Below, piece by piece: positions 33,972-42,216 of a stretch of 55,956 nucleotides of DNA. Origin of the DNA: SKPT01 sp040905445 (GTDB lineage: Bacteria > Planctomycetota > Phycisphaerae > Phycisphaerales > Phycisphaeraceae). The translations under genes and the position numbers were made by a program. The stretch's first letter is position 1. The number at the start of each line of letters is the position of its first letter. The stretch is taken from the NCBI GenBank assembly GCA_040905445.1, contig JBBDRN010000008.1, positions 1-55,956 on the forward strand. Reading direction: 5' to 3'. The notes under the pieces are model-generated. The model made no database searches, was not told the origin of the DNA, and saw only the letters and a program-made list of their open reading frames with translations.

Positions 33972-34202
33972 ATGAACGCGCCGGTCCACTGCGGGCCCGA
34001 GCAGCCGGACGCCGACCCCTGGCGGGCCCTGTGCGGCTACCCGCGTGGCGGTGTTCCCGTTCCGGTCCACCGCCAGATCTGCGAGCTCGCGATGGCGGGC
34101 CAGCGTCCGTTCGAGATCGCTCGCGACCTGGGCCTGAAGAAGGGGACGGTGGCGAGCGTGCTGACCCGGCTGCGGCGGGAGCAGGCCCGCGACGGCGACT
34201 GA
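33972..34202 (+). CDS. small helix-turn-helix protein related to the recombinase C-terminus
   Basis: This 76-residue protein aligns over 68 residues, without gaps, with the end of the serine recombinase. Shared blocks are PWR-x-LCG, R-x-ICELAM-x-G and TVxxVLTxLRRE; I count 35 identities of 68. The helix-turn-helix is at about residues 40-62 (FEIARDLGLKKGTVASVLTRL). DNA similarity continues just past both stop codons (ggcgactgagtcgg), which points to a duplication. It probably binds DNA, perhaps the same sites as the recombinase tail; regulator or directionality factor are guesses. The ATG at 33972 has no strong ribosome binding site. Confidence 0.72.
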   Translation: MNAPVHCGPEQPDADPWRALCGYPRGGVPVPVHRQICELAMAGQRPFEIARDLGLKKGTVASVLTRLRREQARDGD

Positions 34203-34358
34203 GTCGGCCGGAACCGCCCGGCACCGCAGTAAAGCGAACATGGTGGAGCGCCTAATTCGTTCGCTGCTGCCGGGCACTGTTGCGGCACCCGCCCGACCCG
34301 GAGATACTGTCAGGCGCAGTGTCCGACCGCCTCACTACCGCACCATCACGGGGGGCCG

Positions 34359-34601
34359 ATGCGGCTACACCATCTTCTGATCCGAAATTTCCGGGGCATT
34401 CGGGAACTTGACTGGGCCGTTGATGGCTCGTTCCTTTGTCTAGTCGGGCCTGGGGACTCCACCAAGACGACGATCTTGGAGGCAATCAGTTGCGTCCTCA
34501 GCCCCCGCTGGAGTCTGGCCTTCACGGACGTCGACTTCTACGGCGCCGACACCTCGGTTTCAATCCGGCTGACCCCGCACCGCCCGACACTTCGGGTCTA
34601 G
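34359..34601 (+). pseudogene. truncated OLD-family ATPase (N-terminal stump)
   Basis: This 80-residue frame begins MRLHHLLIRNFRGIRELDW, a typical start of OLD-type AAA ATPase/nucleases, and has the Walker A motif GPGDSTKTT at about residues 30-38 and the following LSPRWSLAFTDVDFYGADTS. Family members are about 550-700 residues with a C-terminal TOPRIM nuclease and many act in phage defence. Here the frame ends after residue 80 and no ABC signature, Walker B or TOPRIM is found downstream in any frame. It is best read as a remnant left by a deletion. Confidence 0.65.
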
Positions 34602-34816
34602 CCGCCCCTGGTACAGCCACTGCCGCGCCCCTGGCAGAACACGGTCCCGACCCTGATGAAAGCCACGCCGGTAGCAACCTCCCGGCTCCACCCAACACCA
34701 AAAAAATCGACATCAAGGCGCGCATCGGCACCCTGCGTACACAGCCGCCGGGCGATTCGATCCACACCCATCTCCTCCACATCCCGGAACTCGGTGCCAG
34801 CGAAGACCACCGACTG

Positions 34817-35506
34817 TTGGACAGGTACTGGAACCATGGGGCCGACAAGATGCGCGCGGTCGCGGACCGACTGCCCGGCCGGGGGTGGTGCTACCTTCAC
34901 GGCGAGCCTGGCTGCGGCAAATCCGTACTCGCCCGTGCGGTTGTCGAGCGGCTTCGCGCCGATGTCGACGACGGCGACCCCCGCATGGGCTGGACTGCCG
35001 AAAGCGCCTCCCCCAAGGCCTGTCGTACCGCTGCCTACGTTTCCCAGACCGACCTTGCTCGCTTGCTGACGGACGATACCTACATGTCGAAGGTACGACA
35101 GGACGAGCAGAAGACCCGCGTCGTCCACGGCATGATGCGGCAACTCGGAGCCTGGGCTTACGAGGCGGAGACGGTGTCGGCGACGCTCCTGCACCATCTC
35201 GTCCGGCACCAGGGGCTGCTCGTCCTCGACGATTTCATTCATCCCCACCCCGACTTCGCACAGCTCGACCCGTTCGTCGAGCTCATCCGCCAGCGGTACG
35301 ATCGCACTGTCGCCGGCGACGAGCCCGACATGGCGACCATCGTCCTCTCGAACGTGGCCGCGAACGATCTCCTCAACAACCCGGAGAGGTTTCTCGCGGG
35401 CCACGCCAACGTCGTGCGACGGCTGCTCCACGGGAGCGTGGTGAAGGTCGTCAGTGGGCGGCTCGACCCGACATCTTGGCGAATTGCCCGACGCGCGCGC
35501 CGGTGA
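34817..35506 (+). CDS. DnaC/IstB-like AAA ATPase
   Basis: This is an ATP-binding protein of the helicase-loader type. Walker A is HGEPGCGKSVLA, Walker B is LLVLDDF, and a sensor-1-like TIVLSNVAANDLL follows. DnaC-like proteins load replicative helicase; IstB-like ones help transposition. The frame is open back to 34436, but the first part overlaps the OLD stump. Between 34602 and 34817 there is no ATG, GTG or TTG in frame, although the translation from about 34707 (IDIKARIGTLRT onward) looks coding. The true N-terminus is therefore unclear: TTG 34817, ATG 34850, or a frameshift in the A7 run at 34700-34706 from ATG 34656. Confidence 0.6.
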   Translation: MDRYWNHGADKMRAVADRLPGRGWCYLHGEPGCGKSVLARAVVERLRADVDDGDPRMGWTAESASPKACRTAAYVSQTDLARLLTDDTYMSKVRQDEQKTRVVHGMMRQLGAWAYEAETVSATLLHHLVRHQGLLVLDDFIHPHPDFAQLDPFVELIRQRYDRTVAGDEPDMATIVLSNVAANDLLNNPERFLAGHANVVRRLLHGSVVKVVSGRLDPTSWRIARRARR

Positions 35507-35700
35507 TCCCCATGCTCGCCTTGGCGGTTTCAGCACCCATGAGGAGTGGCGCCCAGTGCAGGCGGGCTGCTGCTGATCGACGGCCCGCGTCCGCCAGGGA
35601 GCCATCGCATCGCTCAAGGCACGCCACGCCTTCTGGTACAATTGACTGTAGGCGACGCACACCTCGCATCCCCGGCCGACATGCTCCCCAGGCGCCGCGT

Positions 35701-36726
35701 TCAGCAACCGGCCTCGACCGTAGTCTCCTCGATCCGGTACCCCACCCTGCCGTAGCTTTTGCTGACGGTGAGGCCCAGGGGCTTCAGGGCCTTTCGGAGA
35801 CTCGTGATCATCTGCTGGAGCGCGTCCGCACGGGTATCCGAGAGATTGCCGCCGCGGTGGTGGATCGCCTTCAGTTCATCCGCGGACGTCAGCGTCTCAC
35901 CATTGCGGGCCAGGTGACACAACAGATCCCAGCGGCCCTGGCCCGCGAGCCGGATCGTCCCGAACCCGGCCCGGCTGATCTGCCCCTTCTCGCGGTCAAC
36001 GACGAGGCCGAGGTGCCCCGGGCTTGTCCCGGGCGCCTCAAGGCGGCGGCGAATCTCATCGCGGAGCACCGCGAGCCTTGGCCGGGCCTCCCACGAGTCG
36101 CGACACGAGGTGAGATCCACCCTCACGCCGGTGAGCGCCGGTAGGTGGACGCGGGCCTCCTCGATCGCTTTCCCGAGCTCTTGAGCGAGGGCGACCGTGA
36201 TGGCCGCACGTTCCTCGTCGGCGCTGCGCGTCAGCACGCCGGTGCCGACACAACCGAAAAGCTCGCGGCCGAGTACACGACTCAGTTTCAGGCAGACCTC
36301 AGCGGTCGGATCCAGGGTCTTGCCCAGGCGCTCCACCGTCCGGTCAATGCGGTCCCATGTGGCCGCATCGATGGGCATGCTCTCCAACGCCTTGCACCTG
36401 GCCGGGAACTCGAACTCACCGTCGACGTTGGCCAGGGCGACAACCCAGCCACCCCGCGTCTTGCCGACCCAGGCTTCCCGGAACGTGCCGTACTCGGTCT
36501 CCACCTCCTGCCTGATAGAGGCGAGGTCCGGCGAGTCCCACTCCGCGTCCGTGAGATCGTCCAGTGCCTGGCGGGCCTGCTGCATCGCGGTGTACAGCGG
36601 CGACAACGACTGCTCGTCGGTCGAGGTGCTCGCCCAGCAGTGTTCGGCGTAGCACCTGAACGCCGCCATGTGCAGGCCCAGGTCGAAGGCGGCGACGGTG
36701 GCTCGTGTGGCGGACTGCTCGGACAT
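35701..36726 (-). CDS. winged-helix regulatory protein
   Basis: This 341-residue protein has an N-terminal and middle region with no recognised domain (about residues 1-235, alpha-helical, no signal peptide). Its C-terminal 95 residues look like an OmpR-type winged helix: LAGQGRWDLLCHLARNGE, then LQQMITSLRKALKPLG, and finally SKSYGRVGYRIEE, the wing hairpin. There is no receiver domain, so any signal would be sensed by the unknown N-terminal part. It is divergent from the excisionase/integrase operon with a 145-base shared region, a position typical of an island repressor or activator. Confidence 0.68.
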   Translation of the reverse strand: MSEQSATRATVAAFDLGLHMAAFRCYAEHCWASTSTDEQSLSPLYTAMQQARQALDDLTDAEWDSPDLASIRQEVETEYGTFREAWVGKTRGGWVVALANVDGEFEFPARCKALESMPIDAATWDRIDRTVERLGKTLDPTAEVCLKLSRVLGRELFGCVGTGVLTRSADEERAAITVALAQELGKAIEEARVHLPALTGVRVDLTSCRDSWEARPRLAVLRDEIRRRLEAPGTSPGHLGLVVDREKGQISRAGFGTIRLAGQGRWDLLCHLARNGETLTSADELKAIHHRGGNLSDTRADALQQMITSLRKALKPLGLTVSKSYGRVGYRIEETTVEAGC

Positions 36727-36871
36727 CTTCTCCCTCGCCTCAGACTCACCTCAGCCTGAACTCAGCGCCCTCGCCGAGCATGGATCTCAATGGCGAGCGG
36801 ATGTCGCCCGCTGATCGGATCCAGGCGAGCGCCGGACATTCTACCGGCCCCGCACGTAACAGGAGATTCAT

Positions 36872-37105
36872 GTGACTGAGGAGGAAATCCAGCAGGCCAT
36901 CGCCGAGTACGGCAAGAGCTATCCGCCGATGCTGAGCGTGCCGCAGGCGGCCGAGATCGGCGACGTGAGCAAGGCGACCGTGTACGAGTGGTCGAGCCAG
37001 AAGAGGCTCGACGACTTCGCCACGAAGCACCTCGGACGGTTGCGGCTGCTGCGCGACAGGTACGTCGAGTGGCTGCTCACCGGTGGACGTGCGTCGCATG
37101 AATGA
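36872..37105 (+). CDS. excisionase-like helix-turn-helix protein
   Basis: This 77-residue protein has a MerR/Xis-type helix-turn-helix: SVPQAAEIGDVSKATVYEW near residues 22-40, followed by a wing-like HLGRLRLLRDRYVEWL. Such proteins bind near att sites and favour excision, or act as small repressors. The start is GTG 36872, with AGGAGA five bases upstream; an ATG one base pair earlier is followed at once by a stop. Its stop overlaps the integrase ATG in ATGA, so the two are translationally coupled, as expected for an xis-int pair. Confidence 0.78.
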   Translation: MTEEEIQQAIAEYGKSYPPMLSVPQAAEIGDVSKATVYEWSSQKRLDDFATKHLGRLRLLRDRYVEWLLTGGRASHE

Positions 37106-38445
37106 GATCAGACGTCGCCCGCAACACACGGGCGGTCGAACAGACGGAGACGCAAGTGCCCCGAAAACGCACCCCCCGCAAGAAAGAACAGCAGGCACGG
37201 CATCGCGTGGGCAGGACCACCCTGTTCATCGACACCAAGAAGTCGCCCTACTGGCAACTACAATACAACTTACACGGGCGACAGATCAAGACCTCCCTGA
37301 AGACCGACGTATTGAAGCTCGCCCGCGAGCTGGCGGAGAAGAAGAGCGCCGAGCTGGTCATGGGCACGGCCGCGCGCCCAGGACGCCGACAGACCGTGGC
37401 GCAGGTGGCGGCGAGCCGCCGCAAGCGCCTGGCCGAACTCGGCCGGAAGCCCGCCACCATCGCGATTTACGAGCGGTTCGACCGCCAGCTGATCGAATTC
37501 CTGCCGCGCGGCGGCGACACGGCGATGGCCGAGTTGACCCCGACGGTCCTCGAAGAATTCGAGGAGCGGCTCCGGACGAAGGGCATCGGCCTGCCCGACA
37601 AGCACGGCATCCGCCGCAGGGGCCGCCCGTTGGCGCCCAAGACCGTCCGCGACGCGATGAAGACCGCGCGCGGCTTGATCCGTTTCGCGATCAAGCGGGG
37701 CCTGCTGAACCAGGACCCGAGCGCCGGCTACGACCTGCCACCCGGGCCGAGCGCCAACATCACCATTTTCACGCCCGGGGAGTTGGCCGGGTTGTACAAC
37801 GACGTGGAGATGGGCGACACGTGGAAGGTCCTCCTCCAGACGTGCCTGCGCGCCAACGAGTTCACCTGGCTGACTGTCGATGACGTGGTGACCGACGCGG
37901 ACGGGCGGACGAGTCTCATGATCCGTCGCAAGCGGTGCCAGCAGACGGGCGCGGAGTGGACCCCGAAGCACGACAAGTCTCGCGTCGTCCCGCTGACACC
38001 CGAGGCTGCGAAGGTCCTGCAGCACCGGCTGAAGCGAGCCTCCGGCGTACCCTGGCTGTTCGACATCGACGGGACCCGTGGCGCGCAGACAGGCAAGTGG
38101 ACGTACGGGCGGTTGCGTCGACGGCTGCATGACCGGCTGGACGCGATCGGTGCCCCCCGCCGGGGTCTTCACGCCTTCCGGCACACCGGGGCGACCTTCC
38201 TGGCCAACGACGGCCGAGTGTCCTTGGCCCATCTCCAGAAGTTCCTGGGCCACCGACGCATCAGCACCACCCAGCGCTATCTGCATCCGCAGGCCGACGA
38301 CGTGGCGGCGTCCATCCAGCGGGTGAACTTCGGCACGGCGGTGCAGCAGGAGGCGACGGTGAACACCACGTCACCCGGGACGGAGGCAGGAAACGGAAGT
38401 AGCGAACGATCAGCGAAGAATCCGCGGCAGCGTGCCGCGGGATGA
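37102..38445 (+). CDS. tyrosine site-specific integrase
   Basis: This 447-residue phage-type integrase has a basic N-terminal tail, a SAM-like core-binding domain (about 95-205) and a catalytic domain (about 220-400). The catalytic set is complete: R250 in CLRANE, K292 in HDKSRVVPL, H357-x-x-R360 in HAFRHTG, H384 in FLGHRR and the nucleophile Y393 in TQRYLHP. It most likely catalyses recombination between the 14-bp att repeats, because its stop lies 52 bases from the right repeat. It is translationally coupled to the excisionase-like gene. The last 45 residues are nonconserved. Confidence 0.92.
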   Translation: MRSDVARNTRAVEQTETQVPRKRTPRKKEQQARHRVGRTTLFIDTKKSPYWQLQYNLHGRQIKTSLKTDVLKLARELAEKKSAELVMGTAARPGRRQTVAQVAASRRKRLAELGRKPATIAIYERFDRQLIEFLPRGGDTAMAELTPTVLEEFEERLRTKGIGLPDKHGIRRRGRPLAPKTVRDAMKTARGLIRFAIKRGLLNQDPSAGYDLPPGPSANITIFTPGELAGLYNDVEMGDTWKVLLQTCLRANEFTWLTVDDVVTDADGRTSLMIRRKRCQQTGAEWTPKHDKSRVVPLTPEAAKVLQHRLKRASGVPWLFDIDGTRGAQTGKWTYGRLRRRLHDRLDAIGAPRRGLHAFRHTGATFLANDGRVSLAHLQKFLGHRRISTTQRYLHPQADDVAASIQRVNFGTAVQQEATVNTTSPGTEAGNGSSERSAKNPRQRAAG

Positions 38446-38497
38446 ACGCAACCACCGATTTTCAAGGACTTTACGAATGGACAAGTCACGACAAAAG

Positions 38498-38511
38498 AAG
38501 AAGCCCACGGA
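38498..38511. repeat. right attachment site (attR core)
   Basis: This is identical to the left copy at 28017. It is also the left arm of the hairpin that follows, so integration took place inside a terminator. Confidence 0.65.
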
Positions 38512-38531
38512 CTTTGGTCCGTGGGCTTCTT
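38498..38531. terminator. strong terminator hairpin (AGCCCACGGAC family)
   Basis: AAGAAGCCCACGGAC pairs perfectly with GTCCGTGGGCTTCTT (15 bp) around a TTTG loop. Because the arms begin with A and end with CTTCTT, it can end transcription from either side. Before integration it would have stood just after sat. Confidence 0.7.
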
Positions 38532-38560
38532 GCGCGATGGGGTGGCGGGGGGTGGCGGGG

Positions 38561-38650
38561 GGTGCCACTGACAAGCGGAGTCCGCGGAGCTTGTCAGTGC
38601 GAATGACAGCCCACACTGACAAGGCCGAGGCGGCCTTGTCAGTGGCACCC
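38561..38650. repeat. 90-bp twin-hairpin repeat, copy 3
   Basis: It is nearly identical to the copy at 1370, with the same two hairpins and a slightly shorter second loop (gag). It is preceded by ggtggcgggg tandem units and followed by cgctacggttgg, as at 1459. Confidence 0.85.
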
Positions 38651-38738
38651 GCTACGGTTGGATGGAACGCGCTCGAGTGGCGGGGCGGTTCATGCGCCCG
38701 ACATTGCAATTCGCGGGCTTCCCGCGCTATGGTGAGAT

Positions 38739-39968
38739 ATGGCGTTTGACGTCGCGATCACCGTGATCGGCGGGGTGGTGCTGGTGATCGGGTTGTTCTC
38801 GGGGTGGCTGCGCCAGTCGGCGGTGTCGGAACACATGCTGGCGCTCGTGGCGGGGGTGGTGCTCGGGCCGGCGGTGCTCGGATGGCTCGAACCGCAGCGC
38901 TGGGGCGACGAGCGGCAGATGATGGAGCTGGTGGCGCGGCTGACGATGGCGGTGGGCTTGATGGGCGTGGCGATGCGCCTGCCGCCGCGGTTCTTGCGCC
39001 GGCACGTGCCGAGCATGCTCGTGATCCTCGGGCCCGTGATGCTGGCGATGTGGCTGGTGGGCGGCGGGCTGACGCAGGCGGTGCTGGGCGTGGGCTGGCT
39101 GGCGGCGCTGCTGATCGGCGCGGCCCTGACGCCGACGGACCCGGTGCTGGCGAGCGCGATCGTCGTCGGGCCCTTCGCCGAGCGCCACCTGCCCGAAGGC
39201 GTGCGCGAGACGATCTCCGCGGAGTCGGGGGCGAACGACGGCTTGGCGGTGGTGTTCGTGATGCTGCCCGTGCTGCTGTTGACCGAGTCGACGGGGGCGG
39301 CGCTGGGGCTTTGGGCGGTGCAGGTGATGCTGTGGGAGGTCCTGGGCGCGGTGGCGATCGGCGCGGGGCTGGGTTACGCGGCCGGTCGGCTGCTGAAGTG
39401 GGCCGAGCGGCATCACACGATCGAGCAGACGTCGCTGCTGGCGTACTCGCTTGCCCTGTCGCTGGTGGTGCTCGGGCTGGGCGACCTGGTCAACAGCAAC
39501 GGCATCCTGGCGGTGTTCGTCGCGGGGCGGGCGTTCGCGGGCGTCGTGACGGTGCACGAGCGCAACGAGGAAGAGCGCGTGCAGGACGCGGTGAACCGGT
39601 TCTTTCTGCTGCCGATCTTCGTGTTCTTCGGGATGGTTCTGCCATGGGGGGCATGGCGCGAGCTGGGGTGGGCGGTGGTGGCGCTGGCGGTGCTGCTGGT
39701 GGTGCTGCGGCGCCTGCCCGCGGTGTGGGCCATGCGCCGGTGGATGGGGGTGGTGCGCGACGGGCGCGAGGCGGTGCTGCTCGGGTGGTTTGGGCCGATG
39801 GGCGTCGCGGCGATCTATTACGCGCTGCACGTCGAGCGGCAGGTCGGCCCGCTCGCGTCGGAGGTGGTCTGGCCGGTGGTGAGCCTGGTCGTCGCGGTGT
39901 CGGTCGTGGTCTACGGAGTGACGGCGGCGCCGGTGACGCGGTGGCTGAGTCGGGAGAGGGGGGTGTAG
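38739..39968 (+). CDS. CPA1-type cation/proton antiporter
   Basis: This 409-residue membrane protein has about 11-12 hydrophobic helices. The TPTDPVLAS motif near residue 130 and ESGANDGLA near 164 are the discontinuous-helix and Asn-Asp ion-binding motifs of NhaP-like electroneutral sodium or potassium/proton antiporters. The usual C-terminal cytoplasmic regulatory domain is missing. It should exchange internal monovalent cation for external protons or the reverse; the ion is not determined. A TATGGT box ends 5 bases before the ATG at 38739, so the start may be leaderless. Confidence 0.88.
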   Translation: MAFDVAITVIGGVVLVIGLFSGWLRQSAVSEHMLALVAGVVLGPAVLGWLEPQRWGDERQMMELVARLTMAVGLMGVAMRLPPRFLRRHVPSMLVILGPVMLAMWLVGGGLTQAVLGVGWLAALLIGAALTPTDPVLASAIVVGPFAERHLPEGVRETISAESGANDGLAVVFVMLPVLLLTESTGAALGLWAVQVMLWEVLGAVAIGAGLGYAAGRLLKWAERHHTIEQTSLLAYSLALSLVVLGLGDLVNSNGILAVFVAGRAFAGVVTVHERNEEERVQDAVNRFFLLPIFVFFGMVLPWGAWRELGWAVVALAVLLVVLRRLPAVWAMRRWMGVVRDGREAVLLGWFGPMGVAAIYYALHVERQVGPLASEVVWPVVSLVVAVSVVVYGVTAAPVTRWLSRERGV

Positions 39969-39987
39969 GGGGGCCTTGGGCTTTTTG

Positions 39988-40066
39988 CGCAACCGCGAAG
40001 GGGCGAAGGAGGTGAAGATGGGGCTTGGAAGCAGAGCCTTCGCTTGCTTCGCGCCTTCGCGGTTGT
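39988..40066. repeat. inverted repeat of the AACCGCGAAG type
   Basis: gcaaccgcgaaggggcgaag on the left faces gcttcgcgccttcgcggttg on the right. It lies between convergent genes. Related arms are at 46993 and 49978. Confidence 0.65.
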
Positions 40067-40130
40067 TCGTACGCGGCACGTGCGCCGCGTGGGCGCGGCC
40101 GCGAAACGTGGTGTGCGGCGCGTTGCGGAG

Positions 40131-42014
40131 TCACTGGCTGGGTCGGTTGAGGATGGTGTGGGTGTGCTCGCGGGTGAACTGGTTGGTGTAGAGGTCGAAG
40201 TAGTGGCCGCGCTTGGCGAGCAGTTCGTGGTGGTTGCCCGCTTCGGCGATGTGGCCGGCTTCAATGACCAGGATGCGGTCGGCGGCGCGGATCGTCGACA
40301 GACGGTGGGCGATGACGAAGCTGGTGCGCCCGTGCAGGACATGGTGCATCGCGGACTGGATGGTCTGCTCCGTCTCGGTGTCGACGGACGCGGTCGCCTC
40401 GTCCATGACAAAGAGCTGCGGCTCGGCGAGGACGGCGCGGGCAAAGGCGATGAGCTGCTTCTGCCCCGCGGAGAGGCGGTTGCCGCCCTGCCCGACGTCG
40501 GTGTCGTAGCCCGCGTCGAGGCCGGTGATGAACCGGTGGGCGTCGACGATCTTCGCAGCGGCGATGACGTCGTCGTCGGTGGCGCTCAGCCGGCCGTAGC
40601 GGATGTTCTCGCGCACGGGGCCGGAGAAGAGCTGGGGCGACTGGAGGACGATGCCGAGATTGGACTGCAGCCAGCCGAGCGAACGATCGCGATAGTCGAC
40701 GCCGTCGAAGAGGATGTGGCCGGCCGTGGGTTCGTAGAACCGGCAGAGGAGGTTGACGATGGTGGACTTGCCGCCGCCGGTGGGCCCGACGAGGGCGATG
40801 GTCTGGCCAGGCTGGACGGTGAGGTTGAAGTCGTCGAGGACGCGCGTGCCGTCCTGGTAGGCGAAGCTGACGTGGCGGAACTCGATGACGCCGAGGCGGT
40901 TGAGCATGCCGTCCGGCGCGAGGGTGGGGTCGCCGGCCTTGTCGCTTTGCGTGTGGCTCGCGATGGCGGCCGCGACATGCGGACGGTCCTGGATCTCCGG
41001 CCGGGTCTCGAGCAGGGTGAACACGCGCTCGGCGGCGGCCTGCGCGGCGAGGGCCTCGGTGAGCATGCGCGCGACCTCGCGAATCGGGTCGGGCAGGAGC
41101 TTGGCGTAGTAGAGAAAGCTCGCGAGCGTGCCGACCGTGATCGCCCCCGCGATCGCCCGGCTGCCGCCGACGCCGAGCGCCATGCTCTCGCCGAGCGTGA
41201 CGAGCACGAGCACGAGCGGCAGGAAGATCGCGGTCTGCATCGCGTTGCGCATCGACGCGTGGTACATGCCCCCGGAGTGGGCGGTGAAGTCGGTGAAGTT
41301 GTCCGGCTCGCGCGTGAGTGTCTTGGTGGTCTTCATGCCGCTCATCGCCTCGTTGAACTCGGCGGTGAGGTGCGAGTTGATGCGGCGCATGTCGCGCGAC
41401 GAGAGGAGGATTCGCCGCTGGAAGAAGGCGCTGACGGCGAGGAGGACGGGGACGACGGCGAGGATGGCGAGCGCGGTGGGCCAGTCGATGATGAGCATCA
41501 TGACGGCGACGCCGCCGACGAGGCACGTGCCCCAGGTGATGTCGAGCAGCGCCCAGCCCAAGACGCGTGAGAGGCGGTCGCAGTCGCTGGTGAGTCGGGC
41601 CATGAGCCAGCCGGTGGCGTGGTGGTCGTAGAAGCTGAAGCTGAGTTCCTGGAGGCGGGCGAAGCAGGCGCGTCGGATGTCGTGCGACAGGCCGTTGGAG
41701 ATGCGCCCGGCGACGCCGATGAAGATGAAGACGGACCCGGCGAGGACGGTGATGATGGCCAGGAAGCCGAAGCCGGCGAGCCAGAGCGGGCGCATGCTCG
41801 AAGCCGCATCGGACGCCGCAGTGGCGACGGCCGTGTCGATGACGTAGCGGATCAGCAGCGGCAGGAGCGTGTCGGCCGTCGCGACGCAGATGCCGAGCGT
41901 CACCAGCAGGGCGAGGAGCTTGTAGTAGGGACGCGCGAACACCAGGATCTTGCGCCACAGCGCGAGATTGAGTCGCGTGGGAAGCTGCTCGTTGAGGATG
42001 GCGTCGTCAGCCAC
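40131..42014 (-). CDS. ABC exporter half-transporter, canonical-Walker-B subunit
   Basis: This 627-residue half-transporter has six membrane helices (about residues 30-330) and a C-terminal nucleotide-binding domain. Walker A is GPTGGGKST, the signature is LSAGQ (not LSGGQ), and Walker B is LFVMDEATASVD with a normal catalytic glutamate; the H-loop is FVIAHRLST. It pairs with the next gene upstream as a heterodimeric exporter of the TM287/288 or BmrCD type, and this is the TM288-like half. The exported compound is unknown. The start is GTG 42014, with AAGGA about 10 bases upstream; the frame is open to TTG 42038. Confidence 0.88.
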   Translation of the reverse strand: MADDAILNEQLPTRLNLALWRKILVFARPYYKLLALLVTLGICVATADTLLPLLIRYVIDTAVATAASDAASSMRPLWLAGFGFLAIITVLAGSVFIFIGVAGRISNGLSHDIRRACFARLQELSFSFYDHHATGWLMARLTSDCDRLSRVLGWALLDITWGTCLVGGVAVMMLIIDWPTALAILAVVPVLLAVSAFFQRRILLSSRDMRRINSHLTAEFNEAMSGMKTTKTLTREPDNFTDFTAHSGGMYHASMRNAMQTAIFLPLVLVLVTLGESMALGVGGSRAIAGAITVGTLASFLYYAKLLPDPIREVARMLTEALAAQAAAERVFTLLETRPEIQDRPHVAAAIASHTQSDKAGDPTLAPDGMLNRLGVIEFRHVSFAYQDGTRVLDDFNLTVQPGQTIALVGPTGGGKSTIVNLLCRFYEPTAGHILFDGVDYRDRSLGWLQSNLGIVLQSPQLFSGPVRENIRYGRLSATDDDVIAAAKIVDAHRFITGLDAGYDTDVGQGGNRLSAGQKQLIAFARAVLAEPQLFVMDEATASVDTETEQTIQSAMHHVLHGRTSFVIAHRLSTIRAADRILVIEAGHIAEAGNHHELLAKRGHYFDLYTNQFTREHTHTILNRPSQ

Positions 42015-42030
42015 GGGGCGGGTCCTTGGG

Positions 42031-42165
42031 AAATTCAAAATTCAAAATTCAAAATTCAGAAAAGGGAGGCGCGGCTGCTTGCGTTTCAGCAGGCCTCTGC
42101 ATCTCTGTGCCTCTGTGGTGATTCCCCTGCCTTGATCTGTGTTCATCCGTGTTCATCTGTGGCTA
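42031..42165. repeat. AT-rich and TTCATC tandem repeats between the exporter genes
   Basis: aaattcaaaattc units repeat at 42031-42058, and gttcatccgt / gttcatctgt units at 42137-42165. The latter recur, with one more unit, at 50165-50207, ending in the same tgtggcta. Confidence 0.6.
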
Positions 42166-42216
42166 CTTCCTCCCGCCTTCCTTCGTGCTCTCTTCGCCCC
42201 CTTCGCGTCTTCGCGA

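Larger units (their letters stand above)
28017..38511. mobile_element. integrated genomic island with terminator-derived att repeats
   Basis: A 14-bp direct repeat, aagaagcccacgga, lies at 28017-28030 and 38498-38511. At the right end it continues as the left arm of a perfect 15-bp hairpin; at the left end only the arm is present. Removing the interval restores the hairpin directly after sat. Inside are a serine recombinase, a tyrosine integrase 52 bases from the right repeat, an excisionase-like gene, a winged-helix regulator, a DnaC-like ATPase and a surface-protein gene. This is the layout expected of an integrative element using a tyrosine integrase. Its broken genes suggest partial decay. 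Confidence 0.72.
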
